A stretch of 5,779 bases of DNA from UMGS1649 sp964481385 (GTDB lineage: Bacteria; Bacillota; Clostridia; TANB77; CAG-465). Every line of letters starts with the position of its first letter. Positions within the stretch are counted from its first letter, which is position 1. The notes beneath the pieces were generated by a model. That model saw nothing but the letters and a program-made list of their open reading frames with translations. It was not told the origin of the DNA and ran no database searches. The stretch spans positions 1 through 5,779 of the forward strand of contig CAYZTN010000062.1 in NCBI GenBank assembly GCA_964481385.1, read 5' to 3'. This document shows positions 1 to 5,753 of this stretch, in pieces. Both the position numbers and the translations under genes were made by a program.

Positions 1-3
1 GTT

Positions 4-40
4 AAAAATCGGAACTTACCATTGCGAACTGGAAGTTACC
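4..40 (-). terminator. Possible factor-independent terminator of the operon
   Basis: On the minus strand, 8 bases past the stop codon of the dehydrogenase gene, positions 40-31 can pair with 20-11. The pairs are GG/CC, AACTT/AAGTT and CC/GG, with a single bulged base on each side and a loop of about 10 bases. GA and five T follow (8-4). This is the right place and order for an intrinsic terminator, but the stem is interrupted and only moderately GC-rich. The same bases also form a direct repeat, so the hairpin may be a by-product of a mobile-element end. Confidence 0.4.
11..40. repeat. Pair of 10-base direct repeats with 20-base period, possible insertion-sequence end
   Basis: GGAACTTACC (11-20) and GGAAGTTACC (31-40) are identical at 9 of 10 positions and start exactly 20 bases apart. 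Tandem, roughly 20-base-spaced repeats at a terminus are typical of IS21-family elements, whose IstA transposase binds several such sites. The window stops at base 1, so no transposase gene can be seen. The identification as an IS end is inference from spacing and position only; the repeat itself is directly visible. Confidence 0.45.
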
Positions 41-48
41 TTTTCAAT

Positions 49-858
49 TCACCTTTCGCCGCCGAAGAAGTCTCTTTTATTAAATCCTGCTGTCATAAAT
101 CTTAGTGCTGCTCTTGAGTTTGTAAGCCACATAAACTTAACGTTGTTTTTAGTATTAGCTATTATCTTATCTACCATAAACTCAGCAATAGTTTCAGGAT
201 AATCTCCTAGTATGTTATATACTTTTTTAGTTTTTTCGTCAAGCTCAATATGTTCTCCATCGCCCAAAGCTGTTGATATAAAATTGGTAATCATAATACC
301 TGGTGTAATTTTTCCAACTAATACTCCCGTATTTTGATTTTCTGCCTCATAAGCTAGAGCTTCTGTAAAATATGTTACTGCTCTTTTACTCATGCCATAT
401 AAAGATAGACCAAATATTTTAGCGTCATTACTGCCATGTCCTTCAACATTAAATATTTGTCCTTGTTTTTGTTTTATCATAACAGGCATTATTAGTTTTG
501 AACAAAGCACTGTTCCTTTTATATCTATATCTACTAATCTATCTATTGTCTTTTTATCTAGCTCCCACAATGCTTTCATTGGTTGATTAACACCTGCATT
601 GTTTATCCATATGTCAATTGTGTCTGTCTCTTTTAAAACACCATCTATTAAAGCTTGAACGTCTAGCTCATTTGTTACGTCAGCTTTAAATGCTAATACT
701 TTTCCTTCTCCAGTTAAACCTTCTAATTCAGTTTTTGCCTTGTTTAAGTTATCCTCGGATACATCGCATAAAACTACATTAAAATTTGCTTTTTTAAATA
801 GCTTTAACATTTCAAAGCCAAATCCTCTTGCACTTCCTGTAATTACAACGGTTCTCAT
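49..858 (-). CDS. Short-chain dehydrogenase/reductase, chlorophyll b reductase (NYC1/NOL)-like
   Basis: A 269-residue NAD(P)-dependent oxidoreductase of the classical SDR type, probably cytoplasmic; its substrate is unknown. It shows the Rossmann glycine motif TGSARGFG (residues 7-14), Asp32 at the end of strand beta-2 (favouring NAD(H)), Asp60-Val61, NNAG (86-89), and the active site Ser143, Tyr154 and Lys158. The GHGS motif, the Ser-to-Tyr spacing of 11 instead of the usual 13, and the downstream PGIMITNF and YPETIAE segments match my recollection of the plant NYC1/NOL chlorophyll b reductases. This host shows no sign of photosynthesis, so that is family resemblance, not function. The Asn of the usual Asn-Ser-Tyr-Lys tetrad appears replaced by Asp112 (GAT codon). 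The start is ATG at 858: its Shine-Dalgarno site overlaps the in-frame GTG at 865-867, which would otherwise add three residues. It is the last gene of the operon, 16 bases after hisS. Confidence 0.9.
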   Translation of the reverse strand: MRTVVITGSARGFGFEMLKLFKKANFNVVLCDVSEDNLNKAKTELEGLTGEGKVLAFKADVTNELDVQALIDGVLKETDTIDIWINNAGVNQPMKALWELDKKTIDRLVDIDIKGTVLCSKLIMPVMIKQKQGQIFNVEGHGSNDAKIFGLSLYGMSKRAVTYFTEALAYEAENQNTGVLVGKITPGIMITNFISTALGDGEHIELDEKTKKVYNILGDYPETIAEFMVDKIIANTKNNVKFMWLTNSRAALRFMTAGFNKRDFFGGER

Positions 859-864
859 AATACA

Positions 865-872
865 CACCTCTT
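865..872 (-). promoter_or_regulatory. Ribosome binding site deciding the SDR start
   Basis: AAGAGGTG on the minus strand lies 6 bases before the ATG at 858. It overlaps the alternative in-frame GTG (865-867), so that GTG cannot use it. This fixes the shorter, 269-residue protein as the likely product. Confidence 0.75.
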
Positions 873-874
873 AA

Positions 875-2182
875 TTATTTTAATTTTTCAATTATTTTAC
901 CCATACTTAAAGTAAATTGCTCACCTGTTTTCATATCTTTTATGGTATACATTTGAGATTTAATTTCGTCTTCCCCAACAAATATTACGTATGGCACAGA
1001 TAATCTATTTGCATAGTTTAACATAGACTTTACACTTTTTTTTGTGTAATTTACTTCTGTACATATCTTGTTTTCTCTAAGAACACTTGCAACTTCTAAA
1101 GCATATTTGATGTCCTCTGTCATAGGTAACACCATAGCTTTGGCACATGTAGCTTCTTCGGGAGCAAACACTCCTACCTCTGTAAGCTTAGAAAACAAAC
1201 GAGAAAGTCCAATAGATATTCCAACACCTGGCATCTTTTTATTTGTATAGTACTCAGCAAGATTTTCATATCTTCCGCCTGAACACACACTTCCTAACTC
1301 TTTGTAATCATTTAATACTGTTTCATATACTGTTCCTGTGTAATAATCTAAGCCACGTGCTATGCTAAAATCTACTATATAATTTTCTTCTGGTACGCCA
1401 AAACCTTTAACTGTCTCTAGTACTTCTTCTAATTCAGCTATACCTTCAGCAAGTATTTCAGACTGAACTTTAATGCTTTTAATATACTCCAACTTTTCAT
1501 TATTTGTTCCCTCAAACTTCAACACTCCAAGTATTGTATTTATAGCATAAACATCTACACCAAGCTCTTGCAACATTTCTATTACAGCTTCTTCTCCAAC
1601 TTTTTCGATTTTATCTATTACACGTAAAACTTCTACCGCCTTATCTTTTATTTCTAAACCTTCAAACAAACCATTTAACACTTTTCTATTGTTTATTCTT
1701 ACTGTAAAGCTTTCAAAACCCAACTCTCTAAATGTTGTGTTTATAACTGAAACAAGCTCTGCATCTGCTGTAAGGCTTAACGCTTCATCTCCTATTATAT
1801 CTATATCTGCTTGATAAAACTCTCTAAAACGTCCTTTTTGAGTTCTTTCCCCTCTAAACACTTTACCTATTTGGTATCTTCTAAATGGGAAAGCAAGCTC
1901 TCCAGAATGCATGGCAACATACTTTGCAAGAGGCACAGTTAAATCAAATCTCATTGATATATCTGTATCTCCTTTATTAAATCTATATATTTGTTTTTCA
2001 GTTTCTCCACCTGCTTTTGCAAGCAATACCTCTGAATATTCAAGTATTGGTGTATCTAGTGGTACAAAACCAAATCTTTCATAAGACGCACGCACTTTAT
2101 CAAACACTTTGTTAAACAATATCTGGTCTTTTGGTAATAACTCTATAAACCCAGATAATGTTCTTGGCTTAATTTTATTCAT
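875..2182 (-). CDS. hisS: Histidyl-tRNA synthetase (class II)
   Basis: A 435-residue cytoplasmic enzyme that charges tRNA-His with histidine using ATP. Class II motif 1 lies near residues 36-50 and motif 2 near 101-131, including FRGERTQKGRFREF. The histidine-specific signatures are ARGLDYYTG (275-283) and CSGGRY (300-305). Motif 3 is GVGISIGLSRL (319-329), and the anticodon-binding domain fills about residues 345-435. The ATP/histidine-pocket segment reads RFDLTVP (78-84). This is the form known from eukaryotic, archaeal, Bacteroidetes and some clostridial HisRS, not the RPEGT form of E. coli. All catalytic motifs look intact and the length is normal, so it should be active rather than a HisZ-type paralogue. 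It starts 2 bases after the RNA ligase stop, with a strong AAAGGAGG site. There is no T-box leader and no neighbouring aspS, both frequent companions of hisS in Firmicutes. Whether it is the only hisS in the genome cannot be seen here. Confidence 0.97.
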   Translation of the reverse strand: MNKIKPRTLSGFIELLPKDQILFNKVFDKVRASYERFGFVPLDTPILEYSEVLLAKAGGETEKQIYRFNKGDTDISMRFDLTVPLAKYVAMHSGELAFPFRRYQIGKVFRGERTQKGRFREFYQADIDIIGDEALSLTADAELVSVINTTFRELGFESFTVRINNRKVLNGLFEGLEIKDKAVEVLRVIDKIEKVGEEAVIEMLQELGVDVYAINTILGVLKFEGTNNEKLEYIKSIKVQSEILAEGIAELEEVLETVKGFGVPEENYIVDFSIARGLDYYTGTVYETVLNDYKELGSVCSGGRYENLAEYYTNKKMPGVGISIGLSRLFSKLTEVGVFAPEEATCAKAMVLPMTEDIKYALEVASVLRENKICTEVNYTKKSVKSMLNYANRLSVPYVIFVGEDEIKSQMYTIKDMKTGEQFTLSMGKIIEKLK

Positions 2183-2184
2183 GT

Positions 2185-2781
2185 TTATTCCTCCTTTAAT
2201 TTTTTACCTTTATGTGAATTCCATTCAAATCCGAAATCGGTTCTTTTAATTTTACACATCTGTCCATTTTCTCTATAAAACACAATACCTTCTATATGAT
2301 GTTCTTCAAGATATTTTTTAATTCCTTCATAGTCTCTTGGGACATTTTCTAATATTCTTTTCCCATGTTTTTCTAAAATATCTGTTTCTAACTCATATGG
2401 ATTTGCATTTAGATGTTTCCCTATAAGTTCATATGTCCCATTTTCTAGGCTTTGACTTTTTTGCCTTTCAAAAGCTTCTAAATAATACTTGCTATTTGGA
2501 TCATCTGCTACACATAATACCCAATGTGGAAAATGTCCTGTAATATCGTCAGCTTTTTCTTGACAAGGAATAGCTCCTTCCGGCAAACTTCTTCCCTTTT
2601 TATAATCATATCTTCTATATATTTTCCCGTCTTGTATTAAACAACATGCGCCGTCTATTTTTTCTGTTGCCCAGCCTTCTCCATCTAACACCCAATTGCA
2701 TTCTTCTTCAACTTCATTCAAGCATTTTATTATTTCATGATTTTCAAATTGTCTTTCGAAAAGAGTTTTCATTTTTTTCAT
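2185..2781 (-). CDS. ATP-dependent RNA ligase, RLIG1/C12orf29 (DUF5565)-like
   Basis: A 198-residue protein with the full motif order of the covalent nucleotidyltransferase (ligase) superfamily. Motif I is TEKIDGACC (39-47), with Lys41 as predicted AMP acceptor. Arg56/Arg57 follow, then motif III-like YELIGKHLNANPY (117-129), motif IV EGIVF (164-168) and motif V CKIK (176-179). From memory, human RLIG1 has TEKVDGTCC, ELIG-NINGNPY, EGIVW and LIKV in the same order, followed by a similar GF-W ending (here 184-187). Human RLIG1 auto-AMPylates and joins RNA 5'-phosphate to 3'-OH, so the inferred role here is RNA sealing, possibly tRNA repair. The protein is shorter than the human one, having only the core domain with no C-terminal extension. 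Its ATG (2781) has GGAG 7 bases upstream; Met4 is too far from that site. It lies 19 bases after the MNT-HEPN gene and 2 bases before hisS. Family-level assignment is confident; substrate is not known. Confidence 0.85.
   Translation of the reverse strand: MKKMKTLFERQFENHEIIKCLNEVEEECNWVLDGEGWATEKIDGACCLIQDGKIYRRYDYKKGRSLPEGAIPCQEKADDITGHFPHWVLCVADDPNSKYYLEAFERQKSQSLENGTYELIGKHLNANPYELETDILEKHGKRILENVPRDYEGIKKYLEEHHIEGIVFYRENGQMCKIKRTDFGFEWNSHKGKKLKEE
2190..2197 (-). promoter_or_regulatory. hisS ribosome binding site inside the RNA ligase 3' end
   Basis: AAAGGAGG sits 7 bases before the hisS ATG and is formed by the last Lys-Glu-Glu codons of the RNA ligase gene, whose TAA is at 2187-2185. 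Ribosomes finishing the ligase pass straight over it, which favours translational coupling of the two genes. The site is nearly a perfect match to the 16S rRNA tail. Confidence 0.85.
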
Positions 2782-2788
2782 GTAAATT

Positions 2789-2792
2789 CTCC
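2789..2792 (-). promoter_or_regulatory. Ribosome binding site of the RNA ligase gene
   Basis: GGAG on the minus strand is 7 bases before the ATG at 2781 and lies in the 19-base gap after the preceding stop codon. It supports that ATG over the in-frame ATG nine bases downstream (Met4). Confidence 0.7.
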
Positions 2793-2800
2793 ATATTCTT

Positions 2801-3490
2801 TTACTCTATTTTAAATATTTCAAAATCTTCCAAATCATTATGTATTATATCATACACTGCTTCACTTGATACTCTATCGCACTCACAAACTAATTTTTCC
2901 TCTAGTCCGACCATCTTTTTATATGTATCTAAATTATCGTACTTTATATACCCTTTGTTTACTAAAGCAATACTATAGTGTATAGCAGTTAATAGGTAAT
3001 ATCTAGCCGCAGCTATACATATATCGTGTCCCAAAAATTCTTCTTTTGTTAATCTAGCAACTTCTTTTAACTTTGCCATTTGATGCTTAAAATACACAAA
3101 TTTTTCTTTTGCTATTTCTTCGTCTAAACTTTTACAGTGGGCTTCTCCTTGATGCTCTCTAATGTACTTTTTCAATTTATCTTCGTTATCGCAATATATA
3201 ATTTTACCGTACTTAAACACTTTGTATCTAAAAAATATATTTGAGCTTTTCAAGTCCACGTAATCAACAGGAGTATTTCCAAATATTTTTTCCACGTCCA
3301 CAGAAGCTATTAAGTGCCTTTCTATATGTTCTTTTTCTTCGCTATAATACACAACTCCTAAGTCTATATCACTTTTTTCGTGATAAGTATTATCCGAATA
3401 TGAACCAAATAGGTACACTGCCAAAATATCTTTATTGCCATTTATATATTCTAAATATTTATCTTTGTATTTTTCAAAAACATTTTCCAT
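2801..3490 (-). CDS. MNT-type nucleotidyltransferase fused to a degenerate HEPN/DUF86-like domain
   Basis: A 229-residue, probably cytoplasmic protein. Residues 1-105 form a minimal nucleotidyltransferase (Pol-beta fold): GSY (29-31), then DIDL with metal-binding Asp41 and Asp43, a probable third carboxylate in VDYVDL (Asp76), and a YGKIIY strand (94-99) typical of MNT proteins. Residues about 130-229 are helical and resemble HEPN/DUF86 (HepT-like): LTKEEFLGHD, a helix ARYYLLTAIHYSIALVN, a KMVGL segment, and a final VYDIIHNDLEDF helix. In DUF86 RNases the segment after KMVGF carries Arg-x4-His. Here the equivalent residues are Glu197 and Cys202, and no Rx4-6H occurs, so RNase activity is doubtful. 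In HepT-MntA systems a separate MntA AMPylates the HEPN toxin; here both parts are in one chain. Function is unknown. It is first in the operon, with its own promoter and an AGAGGAAG site 6 bases before the ATG. A distant aminoglycoside-nucleotidyltransferase-like role cannot be excluded. Confidence 0.85.
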   Translation of the reverse strand: MENVFEKYKDKYLEYINGNKDILAVYLFGSYSDNTYHEKSDIDLGVVYYSEEKEHIERHLIASVDVEKIFGNTPVDYVDLKSSNIFFRYKVFKYGKIIYCDNEDKLKKYIREHQGEAHCKSLDEEIAKEKFVYFKHQMAKLKEVARLTKEEFLGHDICIAAARYYLLTAIHYSIALVNKGYIKYDNLDTYKKMVGLEEKLVCECDRVSSEAVYDIIHNDLEDFEIFKIE

Positions 3491-3496
3491 AGTACA

Positions 3497-3504
3497 CTTC
3501 CTCT
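3497..3504 (-). promoter_or_regulatory. Ribosome binding site of the MNT-HEPN gene
   Basis: AGAGGAAG lies 6 bases before the ATG at 3490. The predicted transcription start (about 3506) is only a few bases further upstream, so the leader is very short and leaves no room for a riboswitch or T-box. Confidence 0.7.
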
Positions 3505-3512
3505 ACTTATGT

Positions 3513-3541
3513 ATTCTAACATAATTTCAGCATATTGTAAA
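3513..3541 (-). promoter_or_regulatory. SigA-type promoter of the MNT-HEPN / RNA ligase / hisS / SDR operon
   Basis: On the minus strand, TTTACA (3541-3536) and TAGAAT (3518-3513) are separated by exactly 17 bases. Each matches the consensus at 5 of 6 positions, and a TGT precedes the -10 (extended -10). It lies in the gap between ligA and the MNT-HEPN gene, pointing at the latter, with a predicted start near 3506. No clear terminator separates it from ligA, so read-through from ligA may add to its output. Confidence 0.75.
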
Positions 3542-3557
3542 CCAAAAAGCTTTTACT

Positions 3558-5654
3558 CTACACGTTAAACCTATTTCTAAACTCCTCAATAGATAATACT
3601 TCTACATTTAACTCATGTGCTTTGGTAAGTTTTGAGCCTGCACTCTCTCCCGCTATAAGTAAATCTGTTTTTTTAGACACAGATGTTGTTGCTTTTCCTG
3701 CATTTTCTTCAATAAGTTTTGTTACATCTGTACGTGACATGTTATCAAAAGAACCAGTAACAGCAATACTTAAGCCCTCTAGCGTGTTAGATACAAGTTC
3801 TTTTTTTATTCCTTTTAAATTAACTCCAACACTATCTAATGCAGATATTATCTCGCGTGTTTGGTCTTTTGCAAAAAACTCCACTATACTTTCTGCCATT
3901 TTTGGCCCTACATCGCTTAGCTTTAGTAAGTCTTCTACTTGCATATTATATAAATCATAAATTGTATCTACATTTTCAGCAATTATCTTTGCTGCTTTTT
4001 TACCAATATGCCTTATACCCAAACCAAACAACAATTTATCCAATGAGTTTGACTTGCTTTTTTCTATTGCATCTATCAAATTCTGTGCAGATTTTTCTTT
4101 AAAGCCTTCTAATTTATATGCATCACGTTTTGTTATGGCATATATATCTGCTACTGTTTTTACAAGCTTTTTATCCACTAGCTGCTCTACTGTAGCTTCT
4201 CCTAACCCATCAATATCCATACACTCACGTGAAGTAAAATGGACAATTGCTCTAAAACTTTGAGCTTCACATTCGCTATTTGTGCAACGAAGGTCAACTG
4301 TATCTTCTTCTTTTTCCAATGCTTCTCCACACACAGGGCACACAGTTGGTACTTCATACGGCATAGAGTCACTCTTTCTTTTTTCTTTCACTACTTCAAA
4401 TACTTCTGGTATAACATCGCCTGCTTTACGAATTTTTACTATATCGCCTACACGTATATCTAGAGCAGCAATATAGTCAAAATTATGGAGTGTGCTTTTT
4501 GAAATTACACTTCCTGCAACCTTTACAGGAGATATAACTGCAAGAGGAGTAATTTTACCAGTACGACCAACTTGTACTCTAATCTCCTTAACTTCAGTTT
4601 CTTTCTCCTCTGGTGGGTATTTGTATGCTACTGCCCACTTTGGAACTTTCGTTGTAACGCCTAAAGTATCTCTTAGGCTTAAATCGTTTACCTTAACAAC
4701 CGCTCCATCTATATCATAAGCTAAAGTGTCACGCATACGCCCTATTTCTTCTATACAAGCTATTACTTCTTTTATACCTACTGCAACTTTTGAATATGCT
4801 ACAACTGTCATTCCTGCGTTTTTGCAATAGTCTAAACTTTCACTATGTGTAGTAAATTTTTTATCTGCTTTTTGCACATTAAATACAAAAATACTTAAAC
4901 CTCTTTTTTTAACAAGTTCCGTATCTAGTTGTCTTAACGTTCCTGCTGCAGCATTTCTACAATTTGCAAGCATAGGTTTTCCTTGAGATAGCAGTTCATC
5001 GTTTAAAACTTCTAGATTTTTTCTAGATAAATATACTTCGCCACGCACTTCTATTGTATCGTTTGTAGAAAGTTCTTCTGGTATATCTACAATTTGCTTA
5101 ACGTTTTCTGTAATATTCTCCCCTACAATACCATTTCCACGAGTAGAGCCTCTTACAAGCTTACCATCTACATATTCAAGAGAAACAGACAAGCCATCAA
5201 TTTTTGTTTCTACAACAAACTGAGTACCACTACCAAACTCAGCCTCTACTCCTTTTACAAATTCTTCAACTTCTGCATATGAAAACACATCGTTTAAACT
5301 TTGCATATGAACTGTATGTTCCACCTCGTCAAACCCTTTTGAAGCAGTACCACCAACAATTTGAGTTGGCGAACTTTTAGTAATTAACTCTGGGTGCTTT
5401 TTTTCCAACTCTTTTAAACGTTTCATTAAATTATCATATTCAAAATCAGATATTTCAGGTGCGTCTTGGTTATAGTAAAGATCACTATGGTGTTTTATCT
5501 CTTTTCTAAGCTTTTTAATTTCTTCTTTATCACGTGCATACTCTGCGTCATTTTCTTTAACACTTTTTTCTACTTTGTCCTCTTTTTTATCTACTATGTT
5601 TTCTTCTTTGACCACATCGCCAAATAAATTTAATTGTTCTAATTCTTCATTCAT
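3558..5654 (-). CDS. ligA: NAD-dependent DNA ligase
   Basis: A 698-residue enzyme that seals nicks in DNA during replication and repair, using NAD+ for self-adenylylation. All family parts are present: domain Ia NMN-binding residues (Tyr60-Tyr61, Asp70, Tyr73, Asp74); the nucleophile in TKIDG (Lys151); GSTRGNG (169-175); IDGAVVK (315-321); WAVAYKYPP (340-348); the OB-fold signature VGRTGKITPLA (362-372); a four-Cys zinc finger (Cys439, 442, 457, 462); a helix-hairpin-helix region about 470-610; and a C-terminal BRCT domain about 620-698. Bacterial LigA is usually about 660-670 residues; the extra length is an N-terminal tail of roughly 35-40 residues. That tail carries QLNLF (7-11), a good match to the beta-clamp-binding pentapeptide, and then a Lys/Glu/Asp-rich linker. 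The ATG at 5654 is supported by an AAAGAGG site 6 bases upstream; the next Met (77) would remove domain Ia. It has its own promoter. The usual upstream partner pcrA is not within the window. Confidence 0.98.
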   Translation of the reverse strand: MNEELEQLNLFGDVVKEENIVDKKEDKVEKSVKENDAEYARDKEEIKKLRKEIKHHSDLYYNQDAPEISDFEYDNLMKRLKELEKKHPELITKSSPTQIVGGTASKGFDEVEHTVHMQSLNDVFSYAEVEEFVKGVEAEFGSGTQFVVETKIDGLSVSLEYVDGKLVRGSTRGNGIVGENITENVKQIVDIPEELSTNDTIEVRGEVYLSRKNLEVLNDELLSQGKPMLANCRNAAAGTLRQLDTELVKKRGLSIFVFNVQKADKKFTTHSESLDYCKNAGMTVVAYSKVAVGIKEVIACIEEIGRMRDTLAYDIDGAVVKVNDLSLRDTLGVTTKVPKWAVAYKYPPEEKETEVKEIRVQVGRTGKITPLAVISPVKVAGSVISKSTLHNFDYIAALDIRVGDIVKIRKAGDVIPEVFEVVKEKRKSDSMPYEVPTVCPVCGEALEKEEDTVDLRCTNSECEAQSFRAIVHFTSRECMDIDGLGEATVEQLVDKKLVKTVADIYAITKRDAYKLEGFKEKSAQNLIDAIEKSKSNSLDKLLFGLGIRHIGKKAAKIIAENVDTIYDLYNMQVEDLLKLSDVGPKMAESIVEFFAKDQTREIISALDSVGVNLKGIKKELVSNTLEGLSIAVTGSFDNMSRTDVTKLIEENAGKATTSVSKKTDLLIAGESAGSKLTKAHELNVEVLSIEEFRNRFNV

Positions 5655-5660
5655 ATGTAA

Positions 5661-5667
5661 CCTCTTT
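5661..5667 (-). promoter_or_regulatory. Ribosome binding site of ligA
   Basis: AAAGAGG on the minus strand is 6 bases before the ATG at 5654. It matters because it supports the N-terminal tail of LigA as genuinely translated. Confidence 0.7.
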
Positions 5668-5678
5668 ATACTTGAAAT

Positions 5679-5707
5679 ATCTTATCATAAAACACATACA
5701 TTTTCAA
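5679..5707 (-). promoter_or_regulatory. SigA-type promoter of ligA
   Basis: TTGAAA (5707-5702) and TAAGAT (5684-5679) on the minus strand are 17 bases apart. The -35 matches consensus at 5 of 6 and the -10 at 4 of 6 positions, with a TGA before the -10 (extended type). The predicted start is near 5672, giving a leader of under 20 bases. Confidence 0.6.
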
Positions 5708-5715
5708 TCGAAAGT

Positions 5716-5753
5716 CAGGGATAAACAGGATAAAATCACAAAACTAGGTTTTG
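5716..5753. repeat. Short direct repeat and short inverted repeat upstream of ligA
   Basis: CAGGGATAAA (5716-5725) is followed at once by CAGGATAAA (5726-5734), a near-tandem pair differing by one G. Next comes CAAAAC-TAG-GTTTTG (5739-5753), a perfect 6-base inverted repeat with a 3-base loop but only two G:C pairs. Either could be the tail of an upstream terminator or chance in AT-rich DNA. No coding sequence is apparent in 5655-5779. Confidence 0.35.

Noticed and set aside
392..586. Plus-strand open frames opposite the SDR, hisS, MNT-HEPN and ligA genes (such as this one)
   Set aside because: They lie wholly antisense to clear genes, show hydrophobic or low-complexity translations typical of AT-rich antisense, and have no recognisable domain.
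865..867. In-frame GTG as start of the SDR, giving 272 residues
   Set aside because: The GTG lies inside the best Shine-Dalgarno sequence, and no other site is correctly spaced before it. The ATG at 858 is well placed.
2881..2940. A frameshift hiding an intact HEPN Rx4-6H motif
   Set aside because: I read the other frames through this stretch; they give stop codons and no Arg-Asn...His pattern, and the annotated frame runs on into a DUF86-like final helix.
3543..3555. AAAAGCTTTT between ligA and the MNT-HEPN gene as a terminator
   Set aside because: It is a perfect palindrome with no loop and only one G:C step in the centre; it cannot form a useful hairpin.
5702..5713. Inverted repeat TTTCAATCGAAA around the ligA -35 as an operator
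   Set aside because: Only four base pairs flank a four-base loop, which is expected by chance in AT-rich DNA, and no known operator consensus was recognised.
5739..5753. CAAAAC-TAG-GTTTTG as a terminator of a gene beyond the right edge
   Set aside because: The stem has just two G:C pairs and the T-tract is broken, so it is listed only as a weak repeat.
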